Shown one piece after another: positions 47,782-55,362 of a DNA stretch of 64,000 bases; position 1 is the stretch's first letter; the number at the start of each line of letters is the position of its first letter. The notes beneath the pieces are model-generated. The model searched no databases. It had not been told where the DNA came from and saw only the letters and a list, made by a program, of their open reading frames with translations. Source of the stretch: Planctomycetales bacterium (GTDB taxonomy: Bacteria > Planctomycetota > Planctomycetia > Pirellulales > Lacipirellulaceae); the NCBI GenBank assembly GCA_020427155.1, contig JAGQOW010000013.1, positions 1 to 64,000 on the forward strand. The letters are read 5' to 3'. The position numbers were made by a program, and so were the translations under genes.

Positions 47782-49285
47782 GGCCAAGAACCCCAAAAAT
47801 GCAATTACTCCCACCCGTGCCGAAAACTACCCCGAGTGGTACCAGCAAGTGGTAAAAGCCGCCGATCTGGCCGAAACCTCCGACGTGCGCGGCTGCATGG
47901 TCATCAAACCATGGGGATATGCGATTTGGGAGAACATCCAGCGAAAGCTCGACGCGATGTTCAAAGCGACCGGTCACGAGAATGCCTATTTCCCGCTGTT
48001 TATCCCGATGAGCTTCTTGGAAAAGGAAGCCGAGCACGTCGAGGGATTTGCCAAGGAATGTGCCGTCGTGACCCATCATCGGCTCGAGCCCAACCCTGAG
48101 GGCGGACTCCAGCCAGCTTCTTCGGCCAAGCTCGAAGAGCCGCTCATTGTTCGACCCACGAGCGAAACGATTATCGGCGCAACGTTCTCGCGTTGGATCG
48201 AGTCGTACCGCGATCTGCCGATCTTGATCAATCAGTGGGCCAATGTCGTTCGCTGGGAGCTGCGTACTCGGATGTTTCTTCGCACTACCGAGTTTTTGTG
48301 GCAGGAGGGGCATACGGTCCACGCGACGGCCGAAGAGGCCGAACAGGAAACGCGACAGATGCTCGACGTCTATGCCGAGTTTGCCGAGCAGACGATGGCG
48401 ATGCCGGTCATCAAGGGCGAGAAGACCGAGGGCGAGCGGTTTCCCGGAGCGGTCGCCACCTACAGCATCGAGGCCATGATGCAGGATCGCAAGGCGCTGC
48501 AGGCAGGGACCTCGCACTTCCTGGGGCAAAACTTTGCCAAAGCCCAGGAAATCAAGTTCCAGGATCCCTCGGGCGACCTGGTCTATGCTTGGACCACTTC
48601 GTGGGGTGTATCGACGCGTCTGGTCGGCGGATTGATCATGACCCACAGCGACGATGACGGCCTGGTGCTGCCGCCCAAGCTGGCGCCTGCGCACGTGGTC
48701 ATTCTGCCAATCTATCGCGACGATGCCGAGCGAGCCGAGGTGCTGGCGTATTGCGAATCACTCCAAGCCGATTTGACGGCACAACGATACGACGACGAGC
48801 CGGTGCGGGTACGAATCGACGACCGTGATGTCCGGGGCGGCGAGAAGAAGTGGCACTGGGTCAAACGGGGCGTACCGATTCGGCTGGAAGTCGGCCCTCG
48901 CGACGTAGCGGCTGGCAAGGTGTTTGCATCGCGGCGCGATCTCGGCGGCAAAGGCGAAGGCGTCGAACGGGCAGCATTTGTCGCCAATGTTTCGTCGACA
49001 CTTGAAGAGATCCAAACCGCCTTGTTCGAACGTGCTGCCGTTGCTCGCTCGGAGGCGACCGTGAAGATCGATACATTGGCCGATTTCGAAGCGTTCTTTG
49101 CCGACTCAGCACCTGGCGGGCTCGCCTACTGCCATTTTGTTGACGGTCCGGCAATGGAAGCGAAGCTCAAAGAGCTCAAGGTGACGGCACGCTGCGTTCC
49201 GATCGATTGTGATGAAGAAGCAGGCAAGTGTATCTTCTCGGGGCAAACAAGCTTGCGCCGGGGAGTGTTTGCCAGGGCGTATTGA
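47780..49285 (+). CDS. proS: Prolyl-tRNA synthetase, archaeal/eukaryote type
   Basis: 501 residues from ATG at 47780; the open frame extends 88 codons upstream into spacer and the divergent gene. Class II synthetase charging tRNA-Pro. Motif 2/3 regions are visible (RPTSETIIGATFSRWIESYR, INQWANVVRWELRTRMFLRT, TEFLWQEGHTVHAT). It lacks the insertion domain of the long bacterial form and carries the C-terminal extra domain ending in a Tyr (FARAY). The type is that found in archaea, eukaryotes and some bacteria. No SD: heptamer repeats lie directly upstream. Confidence 0.92.
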   Translation: MAKNPKNAITPTRAENYPEWYQQVVKAADLAETSDVRGCMVIKPWGYAIWENIQRKLDAMFKATGHENAYFPLFIPMSFLEKEAEHVEGFAKECAVVTHHRLEPNPEGGLQPASSAKLEEPLIVRPTSETIIGATFSRWIESYRDLPILINQWANVVRWELRTRMFLRTTEFLWQEGHTVHATAEEAEQETRQMLDVYAEFAEQTMAMPVIKGEKTEGERFPGAVATYSIEAMMQDRKALQAGTSHFLGQNFAKAQEIKFQDPSGDLVYAWTTSWGVSTRLVGGLIMTHSDDDGLVLPPKLAPAHVVILPIYRDDAERAEVLAYCESLQADLTAQRYDDEPVRVRIDDRDVRGGEKKWHWVKRGVPIRLEVGPRDVAAGKVFASRRDLGGKGEGVERAAFVANVSSTLEEIQTALFERAAVARSEATVKIDTLADFEAFFADSAPGGLAYCHFVDGPAMEAKLKELKVTARCVPIDCDEEAGKCIFSGQTSLRRGVFARAY

Positions 49286-49381
49286 GAATTTCATACTTTC
49301 GGTTGGCAGTGGTCCTCCAGCGAATGGAGTGTAACAAGCCGGCCAAAGTCCCAGTCGGACCGTCACGCGGCTAAAGGCACT

Positions 49382-49915
49382 ATGGGCGACATCAACGATC
49401 CTCACGCGGCCCTACTGATCATTGCCGTCTGTAGCCGCTACCAGGAAGCATTTGCCTGGACCCAGCAACAAGCTTGCGAACACTTTGGCCCCCTGCGTGC
49501 GGAGAGCCCCTTTTTCGAGTTTGTCGAGACTAACTACTACGAAGCCACAATGGGCACGGACCTGAAGAAGCGATTCTTCACCTTCCAAAACCTGATCGAT
49601 CCCGGCGAGTTGCCGCAGATCAAACGATTGACCAACGAGTGGGAATTGCGGTACGCCCAACAGAGCGAGCACAAAGAGCCGCGGCCCTTGAATCTCGATC
49701 CTGGTTATTTGACGCTGGCCAAGTTGGTGCTGGCATCGACCAAGGACTATGCCCACCGCATCTACCTGCGCGATGGCATTTACGCCGAGGTGACTTTGAA
49801 CTATCGCCACGGCGGCTGGAAGCACGGCGAATGGACGTTTCCTGATTATCGCCGCGAGGATTATCAGGAGTTCTTTTCCAGTTGTCGGCAGGACCTTCGT
49901 CCTGCGACAAATTGA
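49382..49915 (+). CDS. DUF4416 family protein
   Basis: 177 residues. The segments AAL-LIIAVCSRYQEAF, FFEFVETNYYEATMGTDLKK and LDPGYLTLAKLVLASTKDYA are the hallmarks of DUF4416, a small cytoplasmic family of unknown function; YAHRIYLRDGIYAEVTLNY follows. No signal or membrane segment. It is co-directional with the DUF1573 gene, whose probable -35 box overlaps this stop codon. Confidence 0.8.
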   Translation: MGDINDPHAALLIIAVCSRYQEAFAWTQQQACEHFGPLRAESPFFEFVETNYYEATMGTDLKKRFFTFQNLIDPGELPQIKRLTNEWELRYAQQSEHKEPRPLNLDPGYLTLAKLVLASTKDYAHRIYLRDGIYAEVTLNYRHGGWKHGEWTFPDYRREDYQEFFSSCRQDLRPATN

Positions 49916-49941
49916 CGTTAGCGCAAGTCGTAAGATAGAAT
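49912..49941 (+). promoter_or_regulatory. Promoter placing the start at the DUF1573 ATG
   Basis: -35 TTGACG (49912-49917), an 18-base spacer and -10 TAGAAT (49936-49941). Each box matches the sigma-70 consensus at five of six positions. Only six bases separate the -10 from the ATG at 49948, so the transcript would begin at or next to the start codon. The -35 covers the stop codon of the preceding gene. Confidence 0.5.
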
Positions 49942-49947
49942 GCTGAC

Positions 49948-51114
49948 ATGAAGACACTTGGAATCCTTGTCGTATGCTCAACCGCGGTAGGCTTGGGCTT
50001 GGGCACTGCGCTGGCATACATGCAGGTCCGCCCCGTCGCACCGCCACGCAAGCCCCTTCCCCCTGTTCAAAGCGGCGCGCCTGCTCCGCCGGTAGACAAT
50101 TCGGCGCCGCGGGCTGAAATGCCAGAAACGGTTTTTGAGTTTGGGACCATCGAATTGGGGGCGACGCGGTCGCACGATTTCGAGATTCGCAATGCGGGTG
50201 GCGCCCCGCTGACCATCAAGGTGGGTAGTACCACCTGCAAATGCACCGTCGGAAGCCTGACGACCAACGAAATCCCGCCGGGAGAATCTACTAAGATTAA
50301 TCTGGAATGGGTAGCCAAACCGGCCCCCGGGCCTTTTCGCCATGGAGCGACGCTGATCACCAACGATCCGCTTCAGTCGCAGATTGAATTGACGGTCGAA
50401 GGAACGATCGTTGCCTCCTCGTTTCTTCTCTCCCCCATGGAATTGTACTATGGAACTCTCCAGGCAGGATCCGAAAAGATGGCTGCGATCGACCTGCTAT
50501 CCTTTGTTGACCAAGAGATAGAGATTCGTAGTCATGAGGTTTCAGAGAACTTGAGCTCTCAAATCGAGGTTCAATTCGAGCCTCTTGCGCAGGACCAATT
50601 GACCGAAGCCGACGCACGGAGCGGTATCGCGATTAGAGCTAATTTTCAGGCTGGTAAGACCATCGGGCCCTTGCGCGGCACGCTGACTTTGCATACCAAC
50701 TTCGAGAATGCTGAGAAGTTGGTGGTACCGATTGGCGCCAATGTGGTCGGCGATATTTCGATCTATGGTGCGGGCTGGCGGGCACAGCAAGGTTTGCTCC
50801 ACTTGGGTGCAGTTCACAGCTCGGAAGGAAAGTCAGTGCGTTTGAATCTGGCAGTTCGAGGCCAATACGCGCAAGCTACCGAATTCGAAGTCGGCAGTGT
50901 TGATCCGCCTGAACTGAAAGTGGCTCTGGGCGAACGGCGCCAGATGAGCGATACACTAGTGCATATTCCGCTGGTCGTCGAAGTGCCAGCGGGTACGCCT
51001 GCGATGGTCCGTCTTGGCGAGCCGGTTAGTTCTGATGCCGAGATCGTCCTGCGCACGACCCACCCCGAAACACCAGAAGTGCGGCTTCGCGTTCAGTTTG
51101 CCGTGAGTCAGTAG
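49948..51114 (+). CDS. DUF1573 domain membrane-anchored protein
   Basis: 388 residues. The N-terminal hydrophobic segment (about 4-25) is a signal anchor, followed by a Pro-rich linker. The DUF1573 domain (about 55-150) holds FEFGTIELGATRSHDFEIRN and the cysteine pair in STTCKCTVGSL. A second Ig-like beta region makes up the remainder. DUF1573 is an ASH/Ig-like extracytoplasmic fold. The tetrahaem gene follows 111 bases downstream, so an envelope electron-transfer context is possible (inference). No SD. Confidence 0.85.
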   Translation: MKTLGILVVCSTAVGLGLGTALAYMQVRPVAPPRKPLPPVQSGAPAPPVDNSAPRAEMPETVFEFGTIELGATRSHDFEIRNAGGAPLTIKVGSTTCKCTVGSLTTNEIPPGESTKINLEWVAKPAPGPFRHGATLITNDPLQSQIELTVEGTIVASSFLLSPMELYYGTLQAGSEKMAAIDLLSFVDQEIEIRSHEVSENLSSQIEVQFEPLAQDQLTEADARSGIAIRANFQAGKTIGPLRGTLTLHTNFENAEKLVVPIGANVVGDISIYGAGWRAQQGLLHLGAVHSSEGKSVRLNLAVRGQYAQATEFEVGSVDPPELKVALGERRQMSDTLVHIPLVVEVPAGTPAMVRLGEPVSSDAEIVLRTTHPETPEVRLRVQFAVSQ

Positions 51115-51225
51115 CCTGCAGAGGTTGCTAGCTCTGAAGTTGTGCTGGTCGGCAATCCCTTCAAACGCTACCATTGCAGCCTGCGAGATAACGACCGGCA
51201 ACGATTCTTCAGGGTAGCTAGCAAC

Positions 51226-52809
51226 ATGCGATTTCCGGAAAAACTCTCCTGGCAGCGTTCATTGGTGTTCTGCTTGGCAGGTGGACTGAGCTGTTCGCCG
51301 CTTGGCTATTCTCAAGAGGTGATTCAGCAGGTCGAGGCCGTGATCGATCAAGCTTCGCAGCAGGAGGCCGCAGCCGAGCAAATCAATGACCCAGTTTTGA
51401 GAAACGGACCGATCTTCGTCGATTGGCCAAAGCCGCAAGTCGCGATCCTCTTCTCGGGAGAACTTAACGGCTATCTCGAGCCTTGCGGTTGCGCAGGTCT
51501 CGACAATCAAAAGGGAGGACTCAAGCGACGTCAGACGTTAATCCGCCAACTCGAAGCAAAACAGTGGCCAGTAGTTTCGTTCGATATGGGAGGCCAGATA
51601 CGTCGGCTTGGACCCCAAGGCGAGATTAAGTACCGCTACGTTATCGAGTCGCTCACCAAACTGGGCTACTCGGCCATCGGATTGGGGGAACGCGAGCTGC
51701 AAATCGACGCCAATTACTTGACTTATGTCCTCTCAAACTACGAGCAAGACGCCAACCCCGTCGTTTCGGCCAACATCAGTATTATCGACCCTAGTATCGG
51801 ACTGAGCAGTCGCTACCGGGTGATTCAGGTGAAGGGGAAGAAAATAGGAGTCACTTCGGTTCTCGGCAAGAAGTATCAGTCCGAAATACAGGATGTCAGC
51901 GATATTGTGAGCACCGATCCGGTGGCAGCCCTGGAAGAACTAATGCCCACGCTTATGGCCGAAGGATGCGACTTGCTCGTGTTGCTAGCTCATGCTGATC
52001 CTGACGAAGCCAGGGAACTCTCCCGGCAATTTCCCCAATTTCAAATGGTTGCCACGACAGGCGGAGCCGAGATTCCTCCTAAAGAGGCTCGCAAGATCGA
52101 AGGTTCCGAGGCCCATCTGATTGAAGTCGGTCACAAGGGAATGTATGTGGCCGTCGTCGGCCTTTTCGACGATGTCGAGCAACCCTTTCGTTACCAGAGA
52201 GTGCCACTGGACCATCGCTTCAAAGACTCTGATGAAATGCAAGCCATGTTGACCGCCTATCAGAACGAGTTGAAGAACATGGGACTCGAAGGCCTGGGCT
52301 TATTGGGCCTGAAACACTCGACCGATAGTTTCGTAGGCAGCGAGGTCTGCGCCGATTGCCATACCTCGGCGACAGAAGTCTTTGAAATGACGCCACATGC
52401 CCATGCGACCGACACGCTGGTCATGCTGGATCCTCCGCGTCAATACGATCCCGAGTGTTTAAGCTGCCACGTGACCGGTTGGGAACCACAAGAGTATTTT
52501 CCCTATATGTCTGGATATCGCAGCCTGGAAAAAACTCCTCATTTAGTGGGTAACGGCTGTGAAAACTGTCACGGGCCAGGAGCGGCTCACGTTGCCGCAG
52601 AGAGCGGTGAAGAAGAACTCAGCGAATCCGAGATCGAGAGTCTACGTTCGGCCATGCGGTTGGAAGTCGTCGAGAACGAAGGGAATCTGGACGGCCAAGA
52701 ATTAGGAGTTGTGGTTAAGAATTGCCTCCGCTGCCACGATCTCGATAACAGCCCTGCATTCGACTTCCAGCAGTACTGGCCCAAAGTCGCCCACCCAGGC
52801 AAAGACTAG
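51226..52809 (+). CDS. Tetrahaem c-type cytochrome fused to degenerate metallophosphatase domain
   Basis: 527 residues from ATG at 51226; a signal peptide (about 1-30) supports this over the GTG 84 bases upstream. Residues about 65-370 follow the 5'-nucleotidase/metallophosphoesterase fold. However, the first metal motif is replaced (SGELNGYLEPCGCAG), the usual GD reads DMGG, and GNHE reads GERE, so catalysis is doubtful. The C-terminal 160 residues carry four CxxCH haem sites: CADCH (about 374), CLSCH (about 411), CENCH (about 445) and CLRCH (about 500). Likely a periplasmic electron carrier. Confidence 0.85.
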   Translation: MRFPEKLSWQRSLVFCLAGGLSCSPLGYSQEVIQQVEAVIDQASQQEAAAEQINDPVLRNGPIFVDWPKPQVAILFSGELNGYLEPCGCAGLDNQKGGLKRRQTLIRQLEAKQWPVVSFDMGGQIRRLGPQGEIKYRYVIESLTKLGYSAIGLGERELQIDANYLTYVLSNYEQDANPVVSANISIIDPSIGLSSRYRVIQVKGKKIGVTSVLGKKYQSEIQDVSDIVSTDPVAALEELMPTLMAEGCDLLVLLAHADPDEARELSRQFPQFQMVATTGGAEIPPKEARKIEGSEAHLIEVGHKGMYVAVVGLFDDVEQPFRYQRVPLDHRFKDSDEMQAMLTAYQNELKNMGLEGLGLLGLKHSTDSFVGSEVCADCHTSATEVFEMTPHAHATDTLVMLDPPRQYDPECLSCHVTGWEPQEYFPYMSGYRSLEKTPHLVGNGCENCHGPGAAHVAAESGEEELSESEIESLRSAMRLEVVENEGNLDGQELGVVVKNCLRCHDLDNSPAFDFQQYWPKVAHPGKD

Positions 52810-52866
52810 CCTTGGTGGATTTCCTATTGCCGACGAACGGGTCAGTCGCGCAGGAACACTCGCCGG

Positions 52867-53625
52867 TCACTCGTTGCTCTGCTCGAGCTCTTCCATTACA
52901 TCGTCAGGAATGTTGAAGTTTGCGGCAACTTTCTGGACATCGTCGTGATCGTCTAGCTGTTCCATGAGCTTGAGGACCTTTTTGGCGGTTTCAACGTCGA
53001 GATCGATGGTGTCGGTGGGAATGCGATTGAGATCGCTCATCTCGATTTCGATCCCCGCGTTGCCGAGTTCTTCCTGTAGATTGCCGAATGAATCGGGATC
53101 AGAGATAACTTCGAATTTACCGTCGACTAGTTTCACGTCCTCGGCGCCGGCTTCCATCGCCAATTCGAGCAGCTTTTCTTCCTCGACTTGTTCGCAATCG
53201 ATTACCACGATCCCTTTGCGCTCAAACATCCAGGCGACACAACCCGTGGCACCCAGTTTTCCGCCTGCAATTTCGAAGATCTTGCGTACTTCAGGCGCCG
53301 TTCGATTTCGGTTGTCGGTGAGTATTTCGCAGAGCACAGCGACCCCGCCGGGGCCATAGCCTTCGTAGAGTGCTTCGTCGAAGCTTTCACCTTCGAGTTC
53401 GCCACTTCCTTTCTTAATTGCCCGTTCAATATTGTCTTTGGGCATACTGACGGCTTTCGCGTCGTTGATGGCGTAGCGCAACCGCAGATTGGTATCAGGG
53501 TCTCCGCCTCCCATCTTGGCAGCGACTATGATTGCCTTGGAGAGCTTACTCCAGACCTTCCCCCGTTTATTGTCGATCAGGGCCTTCTTGTGCTTGATGC
53601 CTGCCCAGTGAGAATGTCCGGCCAT
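52867..53625 (-). CDS. yebC: YebC/PmpR family protein
   Basis: 252 residues. Begins with the invariant MAGHSHWAGIKHKKALIDNK and continues with YEGYGPGGVAVLCEILTDNR, both diagnostic. Members act in transcriptional control and, by recent work on the family, in relieving ribosome stalling. Length is typical. It has its own consensus -10 box in the 57-base gap from the preceding gene. Confidence 0.95.
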   Translation of the reverse strand: MAGHSHWAGIKHKKALIDNKRGKVWSKLSKAIIVAAKMGGGDPDTNLRLRYAINDAKAVSMPKDNIERAIKKGSGELEGESFDEALYEGYGPGGVAVLCEILTDNRNRTAPEVRKIFEIAGGKLGATGCVAWMFERKGIVVIDCEQVEEEKLLELAMEAGAEDVKLVDGKFEVISDPDSFGNLQEELGNAGIEIEMSDLNRIPTDTIDLDVETAKKVLKLMEQLDDHDDVQKVAANFNIPDDVMEELEQSNE

Positions 53626-53654
53626 GAATTAGAGTTCAAAAGTAGGAGTCGAGA

Positions 53655-53681
53655 ATTATATGACGTTGTCCTCTATGCCAA
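53655..53681 (-). promoter_or_regulatory. Promoter of yebC
   Basis: Leftward -35 TTGGCA (53676-53681) and a perfect -10 TATAAT (53655-53660), but the spacer is only 15 bases. Predicted leader about 23 bases without an SD. The -10 is strong; the pairing is less certain. Confidence 0.4.
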
Positions 53682-53682
53682 T

Positions 53683-54702
53683 CTACCTTGGCTTGCGCTT
53701 CGTCGGCCGCTTCGTGGTCGTCTTTTTCTTCTTTTTGACGACCTTCTTAGCAGGCTTCGACTTGGCAACCTTCTTCTTTTTCTTCACCACTTTTTTCGGA
53801 GCGGCTTTTTTCTTGGTAGTCTTCTTCTTCCCGACCGAAGTGACTTTGGCGGCAGCTTTAGCTACCTTTTTCTTCTTCGCGACGACCGCGGCTGCCTCCT
53901 TTTTGCTGGAGTCGCTCTTAGCTTTGGCTTCGGCTGCAGCCTTAGCCGCCGCAGCCTTCGCCGTAGCCTCAGCCTTTGCTGCAGCTTCGGCTTCTTTCGC
54001 TTCTTGTTCGGCCTTTTTGGAAACTCGCTTAGGTAGGCGGCTTTTGCAGTCGGGGTCGATTTCCAAGAGGATCTTGCGAATGCCCGGCCCGTACGGACTC
54101 CGCTGCAATTCGACGCCCAATTGGTGCAGTAGCGATCCGACTTCGATCCCTTTCGATTTGGGGACAGCGCGTTCGAGCCCGGGTACCCGGCCCTGTTTGG
54201 CTTCACTCTCCGAGATCACTCCCACTACCTGCATTGCAGTCAGCAATCCTTGGTTGACCGGAATCGAGTGCCCTCCCAGAGCATTCTGCGTGACATAGGA
54301 GACGGTAAAGTCGGTCGAGCCGTTGTATTTCTGAAGTTGCTTCGTCGTTTGGCCAATGTTCTGCTTTTTGAGCGGTTCCAGATCGAAAGAGTAATGGGTC
54401 TCGAAGACGCTTTGCAGAACTCGCTTCAGTCGGGTTGCAGCCTCTAAAGGGTCGTTTAACGGCTTCATCAAGTCTGTCAACTCTCGAATCGAAGTTACCC
54501 GTACCTCATTCCAGTCGTAATACTCCTGAGATAGCGACTCAAAAACCTTTTCGGTCGGTTCGTGTAACGAAGTTTCGAGGCAGCAAGAAAAAAGTAAGTG
54601 TTCAAGGAGGCTGCGCTCCTTGGGTGGCTCTACGGGCTTGAAATTGCGTCGAACGACTTTCAGAACTTTACTAATCTGAGCTGCGCGGTTATTGCTCGCC
54701 AT
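53683..54702 (-). CDS. Endonuclease III-like protein with histone H1-like basic tail
   Basis: 339 residues. Residues about 1-210 follow the HhH-GPD (endonuclease III) helical fold. Where the glycosylase has the helix-hairpin-helix and catalytic Lys/Asp, this protein reads STDFTVSYVTQNALGG then HSIPVNQG; the expected Asp is Asn and the C-terminal four-Cys iron-sulfur motif is absent. Residues about 225-339 are Lys/Ala/Pro-rich, like a histone H1 tail. It is likely a DNA-binding, non-catalytic protein (inference). Between rbfA and yebC. Confidence 0.7.
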   Translation of the reverse strand: MASNNRAAQISKVLKVVRRNFKPVEPPKERSLLEHLLFSCCLETSLHEPTEKVFESLSQEYYDWNEVRVTSIRELTDLMKPLNDPLEAATRLKRVLQSVFETHYSFDLEPLKKQNIGQTTKQLQKYNGSTDFTVSYVTQNALGGHSIPVNQGLLTAMQVVGVISESEAKQGRVPGLERAVPKSKGIEVGSLLHQLGVELQRSPYGPGIRKILLEIDPDCKSRLPKRVSKKAEQEAKEAEAAAKAEATAKAAAAKAAAEAKAKSDSSKKEAAAVVAKKKKVAKAAAKVTSVGKKKTTKKKAAPKKVVKKKKKVAKSKPAKKVVKKKKKTTTKRPTKRKPR

Positions 54703-54808
54703 CGGCGGGGGTCTCTATTGGGAAAACGAGGAAAGGAAAAAGTGTTCTGAATGATACTTGGGCTTTAAGAAGATGTTGAACCTAGCGAGGTACTGAGTAT
54801 TGACGGAC

Positions 54809-55213
54809 TTACTCCAATTCCGAAGCTTCGAATTCAGCCGACTCTAGCGAATCGCCAGGAGGCGGGGGCTCTGGGGGGAGCACTTCGTTGAGCATCTTGG
54901 CGAGGGCAATCGACTTCTTGACGCCCTGATCAATTTCAAACCGCAATCGTGGCGTGTATCTTGTATCAATCCTGCGAGCCACTTTCTGTTGCAGGTATCC
55001 TGCCGAACTACGCAGCCCCTCCAAGCAGAGCCGTTGGGCAGTTTCGTCTCCCATGATCGAGACGTGTACCTTCGCATTGCGCATGTCCGCCGATACCTCG
55101 ACATACGTAACCGTGACGCCAGCAATACGCGGGTCCTTCAGTTCGGCAAGGATAGCCATGCTGACCACTTCACGAATCGCTTGAGCCGCTTTTTGCACGC
55201 GTCGGGAAGTCAT
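54809..55213 (-). CDS. rbfA: Ribosome-binding factor A
   Basis: 134 residues. Assists 16S rRNA maturation in the 30S subunit. The KH-like fold is recognised from RRVQKAAQAIREVVSMAIL, LKDPRIAGVTVTYVEVSADM and the AKVHVSIMG strand, with the RYTPRLRFEIDQGVKKS stretch near the end. A short acidic C-terminus follows. Position after infB is the common bacterial order nusA-infB-rbfA. Confidence 0.94.
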   Translation of the reverse strand: MTSRRVQKAAQAIREVVSMAILAELKDPRIAGVTVTYVEVSADMRNAKVHVSIMGDETAQRLCLEGLRSSAGYLQQKVARRIDTRYTPRLRFEIDQGVKKSIALAKMLNEVLPPEPPPPGDSLESAEFEASELE

Positions 55214-55362
55214 CGTTGCCGTAGATTCTGGTGGAATAACTGGTGAAAACAGGCTGGAGTGGGCAGGGCTGCTTGATTCTAAAAAACTGGGAGTCTAGGG
55301 TTACGCGGGTCGCCTAGAGTAATTGGAGACCGATCGCGCTGCCTGCCAGGTTCGTTATGGGG

